A DNA stretch of 64,000 nt, taken from positions 1,737,870 to 1,801,869 of the forward strand of contig NZ_MQWB01000001.1 of NCBI RefSeq assembly GCF_002257665.1, in the 5' to 3' direction. A program made the translations under genes and the position numbers. This DNA is from Rubricoccus marinus (GTDB taxonomy: Bacteria > Bacteroidota > Rhodothermia > Rhodothermales > Rubricoccaceae). Under the pieces are notes generated by a model. That model searched no databases and was not told the origin of the DNA. It saw only the letters and a program-made list of their open reading frames with translations. Of the stretch, positions 61,667 through 64,000 are shown piece by piece; position 1 is the stretch's first letter; every line of letters starts with the position of its first letter.

Positions 61667-63787
61667 CTACACCATGCCCGCGCGCTTGCGGACCACCCAC
61701 TCGGTGGTGAGCAGGGCGACAATGATCGCCAGAAGCCACGGCAAGGCGAGCAGCGGCGTCTCCTCGACGCGCTCCACAGGACGGTCCGCGAGGCCGCCCG
61801 CTTCGCGGAGGCCAGCCAGCCACGGCGCGAGGCTGTCCAACGGAACCGTTCGCCCGCCGGAGCGCTCCGCCAGGAGCCGCATCAACCCCACGTCAGCCCC
61901 AGGTTCGCGGAACTCGACGCCCACCTCCCCAACGCCGAACACGGCGCGGTCCGACCCCAGGCGTGCGCCTCTGGCGGTGGCGACACCTTCGACGGTGTAC
62001 GAGCCGGGCGCGAGCGAGCCTGCGTCGGCGACGTAGCGCCCGTTGCCGACGGGGCGCATGGGGAGTTCGACCGGCGCGCCGGCGCCGCGGATGGTGAGCG
62101 CGACCTCGGCATCCTCGACGGGTTCTAACGTCTCGGTGTAGACCTCCCCGGAGAGCGTGACCCTCTCGCGGGCGTCGAACAGCGCGCGGTCGGCGCGGAT
62201 GCGGACCGGGCGGCGATCGCGGACGGCGGTGGTCCACCGCACGAGTCCCGACGTGAGGCCAGAGAGCACGGGCGCGAGCACGTCTAGGTCGGGCGGGAGC
62301 GTGCGCCAGCGCCAGAGGCCCGTGCCCAGGACCGCGGCGGAGCGGACGGCGCCCTGCTGCCGAACCGCCAGAAGCGGCGCGTCGAAGGTCTGCCCCCCGC
62401 GGCGCACGGCGAGCAGCGTGCGGGCGCCAGGCTGGAGCACCCACCGCGTCGTGCTGATCTGCAGCGGCGGGAGCGCCTGCAGCCGCGCCGGGTCCACGCC
62501 GGTCTCGCTCAGGATCGGGTGCGCCTCGCCAGCGGCCGTCGCGGCGGCGCCCGCCTCGACGAACGCCGAGCGGATCTGCGCGGGCTCAACGGGGAGCACG
62601 TCTCCAAAGGAGCGCCCCAGCGTGGCGAGATCGGTCTGGGTGCCCAGCACGAACAGGGTCGCCAGGCCGCCTCTGGCGGCTTCCGCGAGGCGCTCCACTT
62701 CAGCGCCAGAGGCCGCCCCGCCCGGGTAGCCAACGAGCACGAGGAGATCGAACGCCGTCAGGTTCGCGGGCAGCGGGCCCTCGTAGAACTGGCCGGGGCT
62801 GCGCTGCGTGCGCGTGGTCACGCGTAGTTGGCGGTCGGTTTCGAGGACCGAGCGCATCGCGACGAGATCCGGCCCCGGCCCGGCGCCGACGAGCAGCACG
62901 CGGCGCGCTCCGCTCAGCACGCGGACCGAAAACGTCTCGGTGTTGTTGCGCGTCGTGGCCTCGCCCGCAAGAGGCCCAACGGTCACGGTGTAGCGCCGGA
63001 GCCCCTCGCCGCTCGGCGTGATGTCGAGCTCGGCGGTCGCCTCGGCGCCAGACGGGGCCAACGCCACGCTCGTGCGGGCTACAACCGCCCCGCCAGAGGC
63101 AATGGTGACGGGCACGGTCTGCCCGTCGTAGCCCTGCTGCCGCACGCCGACGCGGACGGGCAGCGGGCTCCCGGCGTACGCGATCTCGTTGGTGACGACG
63201 CGCGCGAGCTGGATGTCGCGCGTGGAGAGGCTGTCCCCCGCGACGGCGGTAAAAATGGGGACCGGGAAACGCTCTGCCAGGGTGGCGGGACTGCGGCCCT
63301 GCGTCACGCGGCCGTCGGAGACGAGGAGCACGCCGCGGAGATTCCGCCCCGCGAAGTCGGCTTCGATGCGCCCGAGCGCGCTCGCGATATCCGTCCGCGG
63401 ATCGACAAACGCGAGGCTGTCCCGCGAGACCGGCGCGGCATCGGCGCCGAAGCCGTAGAAGCGGAGCGCGTCATCATCGGGGAGCGCGCCCAACGCCTCC
63501 CGAACGGCGGCCTCTGGCGGCCCGACGCCCAGCGTCAGGCTTTCGCTCTCGTCCACGAGCACGGCGAGAAGCGGCGCGTCGCCAGAGGCGGAGATCGAGC
63601 GCCAGACCGGCCCGAAAAGCAGCAGGAGAACGAGGAACAGCGCGGCGCTCCGAAGGGCCGTCAGGACGCCTCGCCTCCAGCCCGTGACCGTAGGCGTCGT
63701 GCGGCCGTAGGTCCACCACGCGAGCGCGGCGGCGAGCAGCGCGCAGAGCGCGAGAAGCCAGGGAGGAGCGGCGAGGGCGAGGTCCAC
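61667..63787 (-). CDS. von Willebrand A-domain membrane protein
   Basis: The 706-residue protein starts at GTG 63787. Two N-terminal membrane segments (to about residue 63) precede a vWA-like domain whose metal site reads LLAVLVDESESL (DxSxS) with LLVSDGRVTQG. A beta-rich region and a Rossmann-like GATase1 segment (LLVLVGYPGGAASGAEVERL) follow. The C terminus has one membrane helix (LPWLLAIIVALLTTEWVV). The architecture matches Bacteroidota proteins near BatA/MoxR-type clusters; function unknown. Confidence 0.75.
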   Translation of the reverse strand: MDLALAAPPWLLALCALLAAALAWWTYGRTTPTVTGWRRGVLTALRSAALFLVLLLLFGPVWRSISASGDAPLLAVLVDESESLTLGVGPPEAAVREALGALPDDDALRFYGFGADAAPVSRDSLAFVDPRTDIASALGRIEADFAGRNLRGVLLVSDGRVTQGRSPATLAERFPVPIFTAVAGDSLSTRDIQLARVVTNEIAYAGSPLPVRVGVRQQGYDGQTVPVTIASGGAVVARTSVALAPSGAEATAELDITPSGEGLRRYTVTVGPLAGEATTRNNTETFSVRVLSGARRVLLVGAGPGPDLVAMRSVLETDRQLRVTTRTQRSPGQFYEGPLPANLTAFDLLVLVGYPGGAASGAEVERLAEAARGGLATLFVLGTQTDLATLGRSFGDVLPVEPAQIRSAFVEAGAAATAAGEAHPILSETGVDPARLQALPPLQISTTRWVLQPGARTLLAVRRGGQTFDAPLLAVRQQGAVRSAAVLGTGLWRWRTLPPDLDVLAPVLSGLTSGLVRWTTAVRDRRPVRIRADRALFDARERVTLSGEVYTETLEPVEDAEVALTIRGAGAPVELPMRPVGNGRYVADAGSLAPGSYTVEGVATARGARLGSDRAVFGVGEVGVEFREPGADVGLMRLLAERSGGRTVPLDSLAPWLAGLREAGGLADRPVERVEETPLLALPWLLAIIVALLTTEWVVRKRAGMV

Positions 63788-63799
63788 GGGTCAGCGGCG

Positions 63800-63823
63800 G
63801 CCTCTGGCGGCGCTGCCAGAGGC
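63800..63823. repeat. Inverted iterated motif with short loop
   Basis: GCCTCTGGC and GCCAGAGGC pair over nine bases around a six-base loop, just upstream of the vWA gene start. Confidence 0.7.
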
Positions 63824-63870
63824 GGGTTCAACGACGTCTCGCGCGCGTTCGTGCGGCATCGTCCGGTGCG

Positions 63871-64000
63871 TCATCCCAGGAGACGGTCGGCCTCGAAGGC
63901 GCCCGGCAGCAGGTCGGCGGGCGTCGTCACGATGGGCGCGCCGTCGCCGTTCCAAATGTGGACCTCCGCCTGAGGCGCGTGCTCAGCGAGAAGCTGTCGG
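63871..64000 (-). CDS. 3' end of an unidentified gene
   Basis: The last 42 codons of a minus-strand gene are visible, ending in a TGA at 63871. The translation includes AEVHIWNGDGAPIVTTPADLL and ends EADRLLG. This is too little to assign a family. It lies 83 bases upstream of the vWA gene on the same strand, so they may be one operon. Confidence 0.55.
   Translation of the reverse strand, partial: RQLLAEHAPQAEVHIWNGDGAPIVTTPADLLPGAFEADRLLG

Overview
The window is a gene-dense, very GC-rich bacterial chromosome segment. Its gene content points to Bacteroidota sensu lato, most likely the Rhodothermota (Rubricoccaceae-like). The pointers are a TonB-dependent receptor paired with a DUF4249 lipoprotein, a protein with a type IX secretion C-terminal sorting domain, a GWxTD-domain lipoprotein, carboxypeptidase-like regulatory domains, many short lipoproteins, and frequent GTG starts with few obvious Shine-Dalgarno sites. 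The taxon is an inference from families; no rRNA or tRNA gene was seen. Nothing looks like a prophage, insertion sequence or CRISPR locus.

Layout: 1-2826, secreted amidohydrolase/lipoprotein operon on the minus strand; 2890-4792, gcvT and a comB-like gene; 4827-9057, a putative cysteine hydrolase and two L,D-transpeptidases; 9167-12780, an Arg-rich lipoprotein, histidine-degradation genes hutG/hutI and a small lipoprotein; 12806-18373, hisS, a PTS IIA-like gene, BON, DoxX, GNAT, an orphan ABC ATPase and sucC; 18747-29285, an LptF/G-like permease, icd, a T9SS cargo protein, a penicillin acylase-like enzyme, an M28 peptidase and AIM24; 29301-32220, a QTMAN-like glycosyltransferase, comF and an ABC ATPase; 32242-37780, a tightly coupled run of SodC-like, two DUF5715, a DUF2059-like gene and a family B DNA polymerase; 37975-43136, fasciclin, DUF4249/TonB receptor, FmdB-like and a membrane stress-type protein; 43382-49799, a CYTH-HTH-CHAD fusion, hemH, a methyltransferase, tpiA and a GWxTD protein; 49995-61595, ileS, lspA, surface proteins, lepA and two signal peptidase I genes; 61667-64000, a von Willebrand A membrane protein and a gene cut by the window edge. 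Many neighbours overlap as ATGA or GTGA, so translational coupling is common.

The dominant unexplained signal is a short iterated DNA word, GCCTCTGGCG and its complement CGCCAGAGGC. I counted 16 exact copies of the 9-base core CCTCTGGCG/CGCCAGAGG in the first 5,000 bases, where well under one is expected by chance, and it stays at about that density throughout. It sits inside genes in all reading frames (giving ASG, PLA, LWR, ARG, PEA and RQR peptides) and pairs head-to-head or tail-to-tail into 16-22 bp palindromes in many intergenic gaps. This resembles cyanobacterial HIP1 or the DNA uptake sequences of Neisseria and Pasteurellaceae, including their use as terminators. It is the best candidate here for an undescribed system.

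Other points worth following: a SodC-family lipoprotein that keeps all four zinc ligands but has lost the three copper-only histidines and the catalytic arginine; a CYTH-HTH-CHAD fusion whose CYTH domain lacks ExExK; a predicted Cys-His-Asp hydrolase; an amidohydrolase paralogue without its HxH metal motif; and an eight-copy GGGGACT tract with strong G-quadruplex potential upstream of sucC.
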